Source of the DNA: an uncultured Gemmiger sp.
Lineage (GTDB): Bacteria > Bacillota > Clostridia > Oscillospirales > Ruminococcaceae
Direction of reading: 5' to 3'
Length of the DNA stretch: 64,000 nucleotides
Assembly (NCBI GenBank): GCA_947629015.1
Contig: CANRCB010000001.1
Coordinates: 124,001-188,000 of the forward strand
Shown: in pieces, positions 8,888 through 18,087 of the stretch
Layout of the letters: each line of letters starts with the position of its first letter
How positions within the stretch are numbered: the first letter of the stretch is position 1
Notes under the pieces: model-generated
What the model was told of the DNA's origin: nothing
Database searches by the model: none
Seen by the model: the letters and a program-made list of their open reading frames with translations, nothing else
Made by a program: the position numbers and the translations under genes

Positions 8888-10969
8888 GTGAAACGCAAAC
8901 TGGCTGCCTTTGGTCTATGCTTTGCGCTGGCGGAACTGGCCGCGGCGGAGCTTTCGCCGCGGACCGTTTTGCCGGCGGCGGTACTCCTGCTGTGTATCGC
9001 CGCTGCCGCCGCCTGTGTGCGGCGCGGCCGGACCGGGGCGGCCGTTTTGGTGTTGGCCGGCGCGGGGCTGGGCGCTTTTTACAGCGGCGCCTTCCGCGCG
9101 CTGGCCGTCGCGCCCGTCGAGGCGCTGGCGGGGCAGACGGTCACCGCCGTCGCCGTGGCGGAGCCGGGCTGTGTGCCCGCCTATGGCGCCGGTATGCTGC
9201 GCGGCATCCTGACGCTGGAGGGCATCCCCGGCCACGGCGATGTGCGGGTGCAGTGCTGGAGCTTCCCCGCCGAGGCGGCCGGGGAGTGCTTTACCGGGCA
9301 GTTTCTGCTTTCCGCCTTGCCGAAAGACCGCTACCGCGCCGCCAACTATGCCGACGGCGTGTATCTGGAGGCCGAATTTTTGGGCGCCTACGCCGCCCAG
9401 CCTGCCAAAAGCGCTCCGCGCTTTTGGATCAGTTCCCTCCGTCAAGACCTCAGCGCACGGCTGCGCGCCTGGGTGCCGCAGCCCTATGGCGGCCTTGCGG
9501 CCGCGATGCTGCTGGGGGACCGCACCTATCTTGACGATGCCGCGGCCGATGCCTTCCGCACGGCGGGGGCCGCCCATCTGCTGGCGGTATCCGGGCTGCA
9601 CATCGCTTTGCTGTGCGGCCTGCTCGTGCCCGAGGGCAGCGCAAAACGCCGCTTTTCCCGCTCGCGGCTTTTGGCGCGCGCCGCGCTGGTGCTGTTTTAC
9701 ATGGGCCTGACCGGTGCGCCGGTCTCGGTGCGGCGGGCCGGCATCGCGCTGCTGCTGGTGCTGCTGGGGCGGTGGTTCCTGCAGCCGCCCGATTATCTCA
9801 GCGCCATGGGCGCGGCGGCGGTGCTGTTCGGGTTGCGTAGCCCCTACGCCCCGTGTGAGCTGGGGTTCCAGCTCTCCTTTTCCGCCGTGCTGGGCGTACA
9901 GGCCGCCGCGGCCCTCGCCCGGTATGAGCGCGGCCGCCTGCCCGCCAGGCTGCTGCCGGCGCTGGACGCCGTCCAGGTCCCGGCGTTCGCGGCGCTGGCC
10001 ACGCTGCCGGTGCTGCTTGCCCACGGCATGGCCGCCAGCGGGGTGGCGGTGCTCACCAACCTGCTGGTGGTGTGGATGCTGCGCCCCGCGCTGCTGCTGG
10101 GGCTGCTGGTGCTGGCGCTCTCGGTTTTGCCCGCCCTGGCGCCCGCCATGCACGCGGCCGGCCTTGTGCTGGCGGCGTGGCTGCGGGGGATGCTTGCCAT
10201 CGTGGAATGGTGCGCGGGCCTGCCTTTGGCAAGGCTGTACCTGCCGCGGCGGTACACGCTGTGGGTGCTGGCCGTGCTGGGGGCATTGGCGGCCTTTTTC
10301 TGGATACGCCGCCGGCGCACCTCCATGCTGTGGTATCTGCCGGCCGCCGCGGTGTGCGTTGCGGCGGCCATCGCGCTGGGCGTGTGGCTTGGCCGTGATA
10401 CCGTGACGGTGGCGCTGGTGGGCACGGCCGGCAACCCCTGCGTGGTGGCGGTGCAGAACGGGCAGGCCGCGGTGGTGTTCCGCGGCGGGGCGTCCAACCA
10501 ACGCGCCGTGGAGGAATACCTGGCCCTGCACGGGGCCCCGCGCCTTGTGCTGCTGGCCGACCTGCGGCAGGAAACGCAGGAAAGCCCCTTCCCGCAGATA
10601 CCCACCGTCACCCCGGCCGGGCAGCCGCCCGGCTGGCAGGCGTATGTGCTGAGCGATACCCTTACCCTGTGGCTGTACGGCTCCGCGCAGGGCAGCATCG
10701 CCCTGCTGGACGCGGGCGGCATCCGCGCCGCCGTCACCGCCGGTAGCCCGCGGCCGGGCGCGCCGGTCGAGGCCGATGTGTTCTGTGCCGGGGCCGCCTG
10801 GCCGGACGCCGTGCAGGCGCCCGCCGCCCTGGTGAACACCGCCGACCCGCGTTGGCGGGCACAGGCTCCGCAGGCGGAGATCTACTATGGCAGCGAGACG
10901 CCGGCCCTGGTCATCCGGCCCGGCCGCTCGCTCATTTTTGAGGAGGCGGAGCGCCTTGCTTTACAGTGA
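8888..10969 (+). CDS. comEC: ComEC/Rec2-family competence membrane protein
   Basis: 693-residue multi-spanning membrane protein related to the DNA-uptake channel ComEC. After N-terminal helices comes a DUF4131-like soluble segment. Then comes the Competence domain, signalled by MLLGDRTYLDDAAADAFRTAGAAHLLAVSGLHIALLCGLL, and further hydrophobic helices to about residue 500. The C-terminal ~190 residues occupy the place of the metallo-beta-lactamase domain, but I see no HxHxDH metal motif, so this part looks degenerate. The GTG at 8888 is the assigned start; a weak GGGGAC precedes it. The 3' end overlaps holA. Natural transformation is not shown by this gene alone. Confidence 0.87.
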   Translation: MKRKLAAFGLCFALAELAAAELSPRTVLPAAVLLLCIAAAAACVRRGRTGAAVLVLAGAGLGAFYSGAFRALAVAPVEALAGQTVTAVAVAEPGCVPAYGAGMLRGILTLEGIPGHGDVRVQCWSFPAEAAGECFTGQFLLSALPKDRYRAANYADGVYLEAEFLGAYAAQPAKSAPRFWISSLRQDLSARLRAWVPQPYGGLAAAMLLGDRTYLDDAAADAFRTAGAAHLLAVSGLHIALLCGLLVPEGSAKRRFSRSRLLARAALVLFYMGLTGAPVSVRRAGIALLLVLLGRWFLQPPDYLSAMGAAAVLFGLRSPYAPCELGFQLSFSAVLGVQAAAALARYERGRLPARLLPALDAVQVPAFAALATLPVLLAHGMAASGVAVLTNLLVVWMLRPALLLGLLVLALSVLPALAPAMHAAGLVLAAWLRGMLAIVEWCAGLPLARLYLPRRYTLWVLAVLGALAAFFWIRRRRTSMLWYLPAAAVCVAAAIALGVWLGRDTVTVALVGTAGNPCVVAVQNGQAAVVFRGGASNQRAVEEYLALHGAPRLVLLADLRQETQESPFPQIPTVTPAGQPPGWQAYVLSDTLTLWLYGSAQGSIALLDAGGIRAAVTAGSPRPGAPVEADVFCAGAAWPDAVQAPAALVNTADPRWRAQAPQAEIYYGSETPALVIRPGRSLIFEEAERLALQ

Positions 10970-11987
10970 AGCCGAACACAACAAGCGCCTGAAAGCCGGC
11001 TGCGGGCTGTACTGCTTTTACGCCGGGGAGGAGGCGCTTGCCCTGGCGCCGGCGCAAAAGACGCTGCGCGCGCTGGAGCCCGACGCGCCCGAAATGACCA
11101 CCCTGCCGGGGCCCGCCCCCACGCTGGAGGAGGTCGAGCTCGCGGCGGGCACCGTCTCCTTTTTCGGGGGGCGGCGGGTCGTTTATCTGCCGCTTTTGCG
11201 CCCCGCCGCCTACGGCGAAAAGGATCTTGCCTCGCTGTGCGATACCCTCACCGGCAGCGACGGCACGGTGTTCGTCATCACCTGCCTTGTGGAGGAAAAG
11301 TACGGCAAGCTGCGCCCCGGCAAGCGGGAACAGGCGTTTTTTGCCGCCTGCGAAAAGGCCGGCTACTGCGCCCAGGCGGGCCGCCCCACCCGGCAGGCGC
11401 TGGCGGCGCTGCTGGGCCAGTGGGCGGGGGAGTGCGGCGCGCGGTTTGCCCCCGGCGCCGATACCGCCCTGCTCGACCGCTGCGGGGAGGATCAGTTCCT
11501 TTTGCACGGCGAGGTCGAAAAGTTGGCCGCGCTGGCGGGCTACGGCACCATCACCCGGGAAATGGTCGCCGCCGCGTGCGCCGTTACGCTGGACGCCGAC
11601 ACCTTTGACATGGTGCGCCTGGTCAGCGCCGGGCAGACGCAGGCGGCGCTGCAAAAGCTGGGCGTGCTGCTGGCGATGCAAAACGAGCCGGTTGCCATCG
11701 CGGGCGCGCTGGCGGGCAATTATCTGGATATCTACCGCGCATTCCTCGCCCGCGGCAGCCGCCGCACGCTGGCGCAGCTGGCAAAGGATTTCGGCTACAC
11801 TGGCCGCTGGAACTACCGGCTGGAAACCGCCGCCCGCACCGCCGCGCGCTGCACCCGCGCCCAGCTGGAACAGTGCCTTGCCATCCTCGCGCGGCTGGAT
11901 CTGGACCTCAAGCGCAGCCGGCTGGACAAGGGCCTTTTGCTGCAAAAGGCTGTGTGCGAGCTGGCGCTGGCGGGGCAAAGGCAATGA
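10956..11987 (+). CDS. holA: DNA polymerase III delta subunit
   Basis: 343-residue clamp-loader delta subunit that opens the sliding clamp. The sequence begins LLYSEAEHNKRLKAGCGLYCFYAGEE, as HolA proteins do, carries the F-F-x-G-R-R-V stretch (SFFGGRRVVYLPLL), and ends in the helical collar (CLAILARLDLDLKRSRLDKGLLLQKAVCELAL). The TTG start at 10956 is supported by AGGAGG at 10941-10946 and overlaps comEC by 14 bp. A longer frame upstream runs inside comEC and is not used. The comEC-holA neighbourhood is common in Firmicutes. Confidence 0.92.
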   Translation: MLYSEAEHNKRLKAGCGLYCFYAGEEALALAPAQKTLRALEPDAPEMTTLPGPAPTLEEVELAAGTVSFFGGRRVVYLPLLRPAAYGEKDLASLCDTLTGSDGTVFVITCLVEEKYGKLRPGKREQAFFAACEKAGYCAQAGRPTRQALAALLGQWAGECGARFAPGADTALLDRCGEDQFLLHGEVEKLAALAGYGTITREMVAAACAVTLDADTFDMVRLVSAGQTQAALQKLGVLLAMQNEPVAIAGALAGNYLDIYRAFLARGSRRTLAQLAKDFGYTGRWNYRLETAARTAARCTRAQLEQCLAILARLDLDLKRSRLDKGLLLQKAVCELALAGQRQ

Positions 11988-12616
11988 CCGGCGCCCCGCA
12001 AAAGCTGGCGCTGACGCGCGCGCTGGTGGTGGAGGGCCGGTACGATGCCGCCCGCCTTGCAAACCTCGTCACCGGCACGGTGCTCACCACCGACGGGTTC
12101 GCCGTGTTCAAAGACAAAGAGATGCAGGCCCTTCTCAAGCGCGTGGGGGCCGCGCAGGGGTTGTTGATCCTGACCGACCCCGACGCCGCCGGCTTTAAAA
12201 TACGGCATTTTGTGGCGCAGCTGGCCGGCGCCGAAAACGTGCTGCACGCCTATGTGCCGGCCCTGCCCGGCAAGGAGCGCCGCAAACCCGCCCCCGGCCG
12301 CGAGGGCCTGCTGGGTGTGGAGGGCGTGCCGGACGCCGTGCTGCGCCGGGCGCTGCTGGACGCGCTCAAGGGCGAGGACGCCGCGCCCCCGGCCCCCGGG
12401 CGCGCGCCCATCACCTATGCCGACCTGTACGATTGGGGCCTTTCCGGCACGGCGGACGCCCGCGCACGGCGCACGGCCTTTTTGCAGGCGCTGGGCCTGC
12501 CGCCGCACCTTGGCAAAAAGGCGCTGCTGCAGGTGCTCAACACGCTGTACACGCGCGAGGCGCTCGCCGCGCAGCTGGCCCCGGAACGGCAAAACGCGCC
12601 CCCGGCGGAGGGTTGA
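11984..12616 (+). CDS. rnmV: Ribonuclease M5 (5S rRNA maturation)
   Basis: 210 residues. The N-terminal Toprim domain has the metal-binding motifs VVEGRYD (Glu17) and TDPDAAG (Asp65, Asp67). It is followed by the RNase M5 segment GVEGVPDAVLRRALLDAL and the C-terminal ITYADLYDWGLSG..LGLPPHLGKKALLQVLN. The enzyme trims 5S rRNA precursors. The ATG overlaps the holA stop (ATGA), indicating translational coupling. Confidence 0.95.
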   Translation: MTGAPQKLALTRALVVEGRYDAARLANLVTGTVLTTDGFAVFKDKEMQALLKRVGAAQGLLILTDPDAAGFKIRHFVAQLAGAENVLHAYVPALPGKERRKPAPGREGLLGVEGVPDAVLRRALLDALKGEDAAPPAPGRAPITYADLYDWGLSGTADARARRTAFLQALGLPPHLGKKALLQVLNTLYTREALAAQLAPERQNAPPAEG

Positions 12617-12630
12617 CCTTCGCCGGGGGC
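12598..12630 (+). terminator. Hairpin terminator at the rnmV/pseudouridine synthase junction
   Basis: GCCCCCGGCGGAGG (12598-12611) pairs with CCTTCGCCGGGGGC (12617-12630), with one G-T pair. The rnmV stop codon lies in the loop. The T-run is short (ATTTG). It sits between convergent genes and may serve rnmV only. Confidence 0.6.
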
Positions 12631-12663
12631 ATTTGCGGGGGGCGTGCCCTTTTAAAAAGCGGC

Positions 12664-13557
12664 CTATCGCAGCGCGCCGCTGCGCAGGGCCGGTACATAC
12701 CACGGCTCCGGCGCGCGAAACACCCGCCCCGCGAGGTACGCAAAGCGCGCGCCCGCAATGGTTGGGGGGAAGGCCAGCTCCCACGCGCAGAGGGCCTGGT
12801 ATTTCATATGGTACTGCCGGTTGGCGGCGTTGTCGCCGTATTTGCCGTCCCCCAAAATGGGGCAGCCGATGCTCGCCAGGTGCGCGCGGATCTGGTGCGT
12901 GCGCCCGGTGATGAGCGATACCTCCAACAGCGCCAGCCGCCCGCTGACGGCCAGCGTCTTATACCCGGTCACCGCCTCTTTGGCGCCGGGGGCCGGCCGG
13001 GCGAGCACCGTCACCACACCGCGCGCGGCGTCCTTGCGCAGGTAGGCGCGCAGCGTGGCGGCGGGCGGCTGCGGCGCCCCCAGCGTCACGCACAGGTATC
13101 GCTTTTGGATGGCGCGTTCCCGGATGGCCGCCGTCAAAAATGCCTCCGCCTGCGGCGTTTTGGCTGCCAGCACAAGGCCGGCGGTGCCGGTGTCCAGCCG
13201 GTGGCACAGGCGCGGGGCGCACACCTCGCCCCGCGCCGCCAGCGTGCGCTGCACGCGCGCCAGCAGGGTATCGCCCTCGCCCTCCGCCGCGATGCCGGCG
13301 GGCTTTAGGGCGATGAGCAGCTCCGCGTCCTCGTACACAAATTCCGCCAAAGGGCACAGCTGCTCCTCCTTCAGGTACAGGCACACCGCGTCGCCGCTTT
13401 GCAAAAGGGTGGAAAGCGGCTGCTTTTTGCCGTTGAGCTTCAGCTTGTTTTCCCGCAGGGCCTTGTGCAGCGCCCCGGCCGAAAGGGCGGGGAACTGCCG
13501 CAGCAGCCAGGTGTCCAGCCGCATGGGCCGCGGGGAATCAAAAACCAGTTGCCGCAC
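12664..13557 (-). CDS. RluD-type RNA pseudouridine synthase
   Basis: 297 residues. An S4-like N-terminal domain (MRLDTWLLRQFPALSAGALHKALRENKLKLNGK) precedes a pseudouridine synthase domain with the catalytic motif CHRLDTGTAGLVLAAKT (the Asp is the nucleophile) and the RTHQIRAHLASIGCPILGDGKYG block. It converts specific uridines in rRNA or tRNA to pseudouridine; the target site cannot be told from sequence. The GTG start at 13557 follows GGGAGGT. The frame remains open further upstream, antisense to the tRNA-Leu gene, but without protein-like sequence. Confidence 0.93.
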   Translation of the reverse strand: MRQLVFDSPRPMRLDTWLLRQFPALSAGALHKALRENKLKLNGKKQPLSTLLQSGDAVCLYLKEEQLCPLAEFVYEDAELLIALKPAGIAAEGEGDTLLARVQRTLAARGEVCAPRLCHRLDTGTAGLVLAAKTPQAEAFLTAAIRERAIQKRYLCVTLGAPQPPAATLRAYLRKDAARGVVTVLARPAPGAKEAVTGYKTLAVSGRLALLEVSLITGRTHQIRAHLASIGCPILGDGKYGDNAANRQYHMKYQALCAWELAFPPTIAGARFAYLAGRVFRAPEPWYVPALRSGALR

Positions 13558-13626
13558 CGTGCACCTCCCGCGTTGGTCTTTTCCCCAGTGTACCACAAAA
13601 CGGCCGCGCTGCCTAGCCCGCCCGCA

Positions 13627-13655
13627 TTGACAACCGCCGGCCGCTGCGCTACAAT
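13627..13655 (+). promoter_or_regulatory. Promoter of tRNA-Leu
   Basis: TTGACA (13627-13632), 17 bp, TACAAT (13650-13655), ending 15 bp before the tRNA. Confidence 0.88.
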
Positions 13656-13670
13656 AAAAACGCCGCTTGC

Positions 13671-13754
13671 GCCGCCGTGGCGGAACAGGCAGACGCAAGG
13701 GACTTAAAATCCCTCGGTGGAGACACCGTGCGGGTTCGACCCCCGCCGGCGGCA
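13671..13754 (+). tRNA. tRNA-Leu (anticodon UAA)
   Basis: The acceptor arm GCCGCCG (13671-13677) pairs with CGGCGGC (13747-13753), with discriminator A at 13754. The anticodon stem AGGGA/TCCCT encloses CTTAAAA, with TAA at 13705-13707. The long variable arm (CGGTGGAGACACCG) and the T-loop GGTTCGACC are typical of a class II leucine tRNA. The CCA end is not encoded. Confidence 0.96.
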
Positions 13755-13764
13755 TCGGCAAAAA

Positions 13765-13796
13765 CGGCCCGCATCTGGCTGTGCGGGCCGCTTTTC
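13765..13796 (+). terminator. Terminator after tRNA-Leu
   Basis: CGGCCCGCA (13765-13773) pairs with TGCGGGCCG (13782-13790) around TCTGGCTG, followed by CTTTTCT. Confidence 0.85.
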
Positions 13797-13830
13797 TGTG
13801 TGCCCGGGGTGAAAAATATACCAAAAATGC

Positions 13831-13859
13831 TTGTAAGTTTTTGGTTTATCGTATATACT
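13831..13859 (+). promoter_or_regulatory. Promoter upstream of the aminotransferase gene
   Basis: TTGTAA (13831-13836), 17 bp, TATACT (13854-13859), about 67 bp before the start codon. Confidence 0.7.
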
Positions 13860-13925
13860 TAATTGTATCTGTGCGGCACCGTGTGCACAAGATAAGGGGT
13901 GCGTGCCGCACCAAAAGGGGAGAGT

Positions 13926-15221
13926 ATGCCAATGGCCGATTATTTCAAGATGGACCGTGGGGAGCTTCTGGCGGAAAAGGCCCGCCTGGAGGAGCGGTAT
14001 GCCCACTTTAAAGAAAAGGGCCTTAACCTCAACATGGCCCGCGGCAAGCCCGGCCCGCGCCAGATGAACCTGGCCATGGACCTGCTCAAGCTGGACGATT
14101 ACACCGCCGCCGACGGCACCGACGCGCGCAACTACGGCAACCTGGAGGGGCTGTACGAGGCCCGCGCCCTTTTCGGCGAGGTGATGGGCATCCGCCCCGA
14201 GGAAGTGTTCATGGGCGGCAACTCCAGCCTGCAGCTGATGTACAACCTTGTCGCCATCGGGTGTATGTTCGGCTTCCCGGAATCCCCCAAGCCGTGGGGC
14301 CAGGTGCCGGACCGCAAATTCCTCTGCCCGGTGCCGGGGTATGACCGCCATTTCCGCATCACCGAGGAATTTGGCTTTGAGATGATCAACATCCCCATGC
14401 GGGACGACGGCCCCGACATGGACATGGTCGAAAAGCTCGTCGCGGCCGATGCCTCCATCAAGGGCATCTGGTGCGTGCCGCAGTATTCCAACCCCGACGG
14501 CATCACCTATTCCGACGCCGTGATCAAGCGCTTTGCCCGCATGGAGACCGCCGCGCCGGATTTCAAGATCTTCTGGGACGAGGCGTACATCGTCCACCAC
14601 CTGACCACCAAGCCCAAAGAGACGGCCGTCCTGCTGCGCGAGAGCGAGCCCTACAACCACGAGGACCGGGTGTTCATGTTCACCTCCACGAGCAAGATCA
14701 CCTTCCCCGGGGCGGGCGTCTCGGCGCTGGGGTGCAGCGTCAATTCCATGAAATACGTCTGCAAGCGCTTCGAGGCCATGATCATCAGCTATGACAAGAT
14801 GAACCAGCTGCGCCATGTGCGGTTCCTCAAAAACAAGGCCGGGGTGCTTGCGCATATGCAGCGCCACCGCCGCCGCCTGGTGCCCTGCTTTGACGCCGTG
14901 AAAACGGCCTTCCGCGAGGAACTGGCCCCCTGCGGCGATATCGCCCGTTGGACGGACCCCAAGGGCGGGTATTTCATCAGCCTGTATGTGATGCCGGGGT
15001 GCGCCAAACGCGTGGCCCAGCTGTGCAAGAACTGCGGCCTGATCCTGACGGGGGCGGGCGCCGCCTACCCCTACGGCAAGGATCCCGAGGACAGCCACCT
15101 GCGCATCGCCCCCACCTACCCGAGCCTTTCGGAGGTGGAGGAGGCCAGCGCCCTGCTGACCGTCTGCGTGCGGCTGGCGGTGGTGGAAAAGCTGCTCGCC
15201 CGCCCGCAGGAGGAAAAGTAA
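13926..15221 (+). CDS. PLP-dependent aminotransferase (class I, aspartate aminotransferase-like)
   Basis: About 431 residues. The family signature is visible: MARGKPGPRQMNLAMDLL near the N-terminus, NYGNLEGLYEARALFGEVMGI, PQYSNPDGITYSD, the pyridoxal-binding aspartate in IFWDEAYIVHHL, and TSTSKITFPGAG, where the lysine should bind PLP. This resembles the atypical aspartate aminotransferase subgroup found in Firmicutes and actinobacteria. It should transfer an amino group between an amino acid (likely aspartate) and 2-oxoglutarate. AAGGGGA precedes two ATGs (13926 and 13932); I chose the first by spacing, but either could be used. Confidence 0.88.
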   Translation: MPMADYFKMDRGELLAEKARLEERYAHFKEKGLNLNMARGKPGPRQMNLAMDLLKLDDYTAADGTDARNYGNLEGLYEARALFGEVMGIRPEEVFMGGNSSLQLMYNLVAIGCMFGFPESPKPWGQVPDRKFLCPVPGYDRHFRITEEFGFEMINIPMRDDGPDMDMVEKLVAADASIKGIWCVPQYSNPDGITYSDAVIKRFARMETAAPDFKIFWDEAYIVHHLTTKPKETAVLLRESEPYNHEDRVFMFTSTSKITFPGAGVSALGCSVNSMKYVCKRFEAMIISYDKMNQLRHVRFLKNKAGVLAHMQRHRRRLVPCFDAVKTAFREELAPCGDIARWTDPKGGYFISLYVMPGCAKRVAQLCKNCGLILTGAGAAYPYGKDPEDSHLRIAPTYPSLSEVEEASALLTVCVRLAVVEKLLARPQEEK

Positions 15222-15230
15222 GCAACGCCG

Positions 15231-15260
15231 CCCGCGCCTTGCCGCGCGGGGCCGGCTTTT
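15231..15260 (+). terminator. Possible weak terminator between aminotransferase and secDF
   Basis: CCCGCGC (15231-15237) pairs with GCGCGGG (15244-15250); TTTT follows after GCCGGC at 15257-15260. The stem is short, so read-through is likely. Confidence 0.35.
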
Positions 15261-15273
15261 GGAGGTTGTACAT

Positions 15274-17568
15274 ATGAACAAAAAAGGCAGAGCATGGCAT
15301 TTTGTCGTGCTGGCGGTGCTCATCGTCGCGTTTGCGGCCACGGCGTTCGCCGGGGTCAGCTACCGCTACGGTGACACCAAGACCGTCTACGTCAAGGGCG
15401 CCGCCGATATCCGTTTCGGCATCGACATCCGCGGCGGTGTGGACGTGACCTTCATGCCCACCGATGGCTACAACGCCACCGATGACCAGATGACCGCGGC
15501 CCAGACGGTCATCGAGGACCGCCTTGTCGGCCTTGGCATCACCGACTACGAGAGCTACATCGACTACAACAAGGACCGCATCATCGTGCGCTTCCCCTGG
15601 CGCAGCGACGAGACGGACTTTGACCCCCAGGCCGCCATCGACGAGATCGGCACCACCGCGCAGATGGTGTTCCGCAAGGGCAGCGCCGCCGACGGGGAGC
15701 AGATCCTGACCGGTGACGACGTCAATTCCGCCACCGCCGCCTACAACCAGCAGACCGGCGAGTACGTCGTGCAGCTGGAGCTGGGCGCCGCCGGCGCCGA
15801 GGCGTTTGCCGCCGCCACCACCGAGCTCGCGCCGGAAAACGGCGTCATCAGCATCTGGCTGGACAACGTGGCCATCAGCACCGCCACCGTGCGCGAGGCC
15901 ATCGTGGACGGCCACGCCCAGATCAGCGGCAGCTTTACCGCCGAGGATGTGGCCACGCTGGCCAACCAGATCAATTCCGGCGCGCTGCCGTTCGCCCTTT
16001 CGGCCGAAAGCTACTCCACCATCAGCCCCACCCTGGGCGCGCGCAGCCTGGAGGTCATGGTCATGGCGGGCATCATCGCCTTCGTCGCCGTGGGCCTTTT
16101 GATGATCCTGCGCTACCGCCTGCCCGGCGCCATCGCCACCCTCAGCCTGCTTGGCCAGGTGGCGGCCACGCTGGCGGTCGTTTCGGGGTACTTCACCGTG
16201 TTCCCCGGCTCCACCCTCACGCTGCCCGGCATCGCGGGCATCATCCTCGGCATCGGTATGGGCGTGGACGCCAACGTCATCACCGCCGAGCGTATCCGTG
16301 AGGAGCTTGCCAAAAACAAGACGCTGGACGGCGCCATCTCCAGCGGCTTCAAGATGGGCCTGACCCCCATCATCGACGGCAACATCACCATCGTCATCGT
16401 GGCCGCCGTGCTCATGGGCGCCTTCGGGCCGACGAACGGTTTGTGGGCCAGGCTGTTCAGCCCGGTGTTCTACTGGTTCGGGCCGTCCACCGCGGGCACC
16501 ATCTATTCCTTCGGGTTCACCCTGCTCACGAGCGTCCTGCTCAACTTTGTTTTCGGCGTGTTCGCCACCCGCGTGATGATCCGCGGCGCGTCCCGCATCA
16601 AGGCGCTGCGCAGCCCGTGGCTGTACGGCGGCGGCAAGACCGCGTACAAAACGCCCAAGCTGCCGTTTGTCGCCAACCGCAAAAAATTCTACATCGGCTC
16701 TTGCGCGGTGCTGGCCGTCATCCTCCTTTTCGCCCTTATCGGCGGTGTCACGATGGATGTTGAGTTCCGCGGCGGCGCCGTCATCACCCTGGGCTATGAG
16801 GGCGAGGTGGATACCAACGCCCTGCAGAGCACCATCGGCGATGCCACCGGCCAAGGCAACATGACGCTGCAGACCGGCGTGAACATCGCCGGCAACAAGA
16901 CCCTGACCGTGACGCTGCCCGGCAGCCAGACCCTCTCCACCGAGCAGCTGGACGCGCTGCTGGCCGCCCTCAACGAGGCGTACCCCGATAACGCCTTCAC
17001 GCAGGACCAGGTCAGCAACGTCAACCCCACCATCGGCAAGGAATTCCTGTTCAAGAGCGTGGTGGCCGTGCTCACCGCCGGCGTGCTCATCATGCTGTAT
17101 GTGGCGTGGCGGTTCCGCCGCATCGGCGGCGTCTCGGCCGGCGCGATGGCGCTGGTGGCCCTCGCGCATGATCTGTTCATCATCTTTGGCGTGTTCGTCA
17201 TCCTGCGCATCCCGCTCAACGGCAACTTCATCGCCGCCATGCTCACCATCCTCGGCTATTCCATCAACGATACCGTCGTCATCTATGACCGCGTGCGGGA
17301 GAACACCGTCCTGTACGGCAAGCGTATGCCGCTGGCGGAGCTGGTGGACCTTTCCATCAACCAGAGCTTTGCCCGCACGCTGATGACCACCATCACCACC
17401 TGCCTGGCGCTGGTCGTGGTGTGTGTGGTCGCGGCGGTGTACCGCCTCAACAGCATCTTCACCTTTGCGCTGCCGCTTCTGTTCGGTATGGTCAGCGGCG
17501 TATACAGCACCATCTGCATCGCCACCCAGCTTTGGGTCGGCTGGCGCCTGCGCCCCCGCAAAAAGTAA
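15274..17568 (+). CDS. secDF: Protein translocase subunit SecDF (fused)
   Basis: 764-residue SecD-SecF fusion with 12 expected membrane helices, which uses the proton gradient to complete Sec export. The SecD half carries DIRFGIDIRGGVDVTF and a large extracytoplasmic P1 region, then PGIAGIILGIGMGVDANVITAERIREEL. The SecF half begins near RKKFYIGSCAVLAVILLFALIGG with VEFRGGAVITLGYEG, and contains GYSINDTVVIYDRVRENT. Each half keeps its family signature. The ATG at 15274 has GGAGG at 15261-15265. nrdR follows after 41 bp. Confidence 0.96.
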   Translation: MNKKGRAWHFVVLAVLIVAFAATAFAGVSYRYGDTKTVYVKGAADIRFGIDIRGGVDVTFMPTDGYNATDDQMTAAQTVIEDRLVGLGITDYESYIDYNKDRIIVRFPWRSDETDFDPQAAIDEIGTTAQMVFRKGSAADGEQILTGDDVNSATAAYNQQTGEYVVQLELGAAGAEAFAAATTELAPENGVISIWLDNVAISTATVREAIVDGHAQISGSFTAEDVATLANQINSGALPFALSAESYSTISPTLGARSLEVMVMAGIIAFVAVGLLMILRYRLPGAIATLSLLGQVAATLAVVSGYFTVFPGSTLTLPGIAGIILGIGMGVDANVITAERIREELAKNKTLDGAISSGFKMGLTPIIDGNITIVIVAAVLMGAFGPTNGLWARLFSPVFYWFGPSTAGTIYSFGFTLLTSVLLNFVFGVFATRVMIRGASRIKALRSPWLYGGGKTAYKTPKLPFVANRKKFYIGSCAVLAVILLFALIGGVTMDVEFRGGAVITLGYEGEVDTNALQSTIGDATGQGNMTLQTGVNIAGNKTLTVTLPGSQTLSTEQLDALLAALNEAYPDNAFTQDQVSNVNPTIGKEFLFKSVVAVLTAGVLIMLYVAWRFRRIGGVSAGAMALVALAHDLFIIFGVFVILRIPLNGNFIAAMLTILGYSINDTVVIYDRVRENTVLYGKRMPLAELVDLSINQSFARTLMTTITTCLALVVVCVVAAVYRLNSIFTFALPLLFGMVSGVYSTICIATQLWVGWRLRPRKK

Positions 17569-17609
17569 GTACGTCCGTCATAGAGGAATAGAAAAAAGGA
17601 GGTCCCCTG

Positions 17610-18083
17610 ATGAAATGCCCTTATTGCGGTGAAGTTGACAGCAAGGTGATCGATTCCCGCCCGACCGAGGACGGGGAAAAGATCCGCCGCCGGCGGGAAT
17701 GCTTGGGCTGCAAAAAGCGCTTTACGACGTATGAGATCGTCGAGACGGTCCCGCTGATGGTCGTCAAGCGCAACCGCTCCCGCGAAGTGTATGACCGCCA
17801 GAAGCTGCTCAACAGCATGCTGCGCGCGTGTGACAAGCGCACCGTCAGCTATGAGCAGCTGGACGCCGCGGCCAGCCGCATCGAGCAGCAGCTTTTCAGC
17901 ACCTATGACCGCGAGGTCACCTCGGAGCATATCGGCGATCTGACCATGCAGGAGCTCAAGAACATCGACGACGTCGCCTATGTGCGCTTTGCCTCGGTGT
18001 ACCGCCAGTTCAGCGACGTCAACACCTTTATGGAAGAGCTCAAGGATATGCTGGACACCCGCTCCGGCAAGGGCGGGAAATAA
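17610..18083 (+). CDS. nrdR: Transcriptional repressor NrdR
   Basis: 157 residues, the normal length. The N-terminal zinc ribbon has Cys3, Cys6, Cys31 and Cys34 (MKCPYCGE...ECLGCKKRF). The ATP-cone domain follows (MVVKRNRSREVYDRQKLLNSMLRAC, VAYVRFASVYRQFSDVNTF). It senses dATP/ATP and represses ribonucleotide reductase genes. AAAGGAGG lies before the ATG. No nrd genes or obvious NrdR boxes were noticed in the window. Confidence 0.98.
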   Translation: MKCPYCGEVDSKVIDSRPTEDGEKIRRRRECLGCKKRFTTYEIVETVPLMVVKRNRSREVYDRQKLLNSMLRACDKRTVSYEQLDAAASRIEQQLFSTYDREVTSEHIGDLTMQELKNIDDVAYVRFASVYRQFSDVNTFMEELKDMLDTRSGKGGK

Positions 18084-18087
18084 CGCC

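Noticed and set aside
12664..13824. Longer pseudouridine synthase reaching over the tRNA-Leu gene
   Set aside because: The extra 89 codons run antisense to the tRNA and its promoter; the GTG at 13557 has GGGAGGT and starts the family-like sequence.
14977..17169. 730-codon minus-strand frame opposite secDF
   Set aside because: Antisense shadow; secDF motifs are clear on the plus strand.
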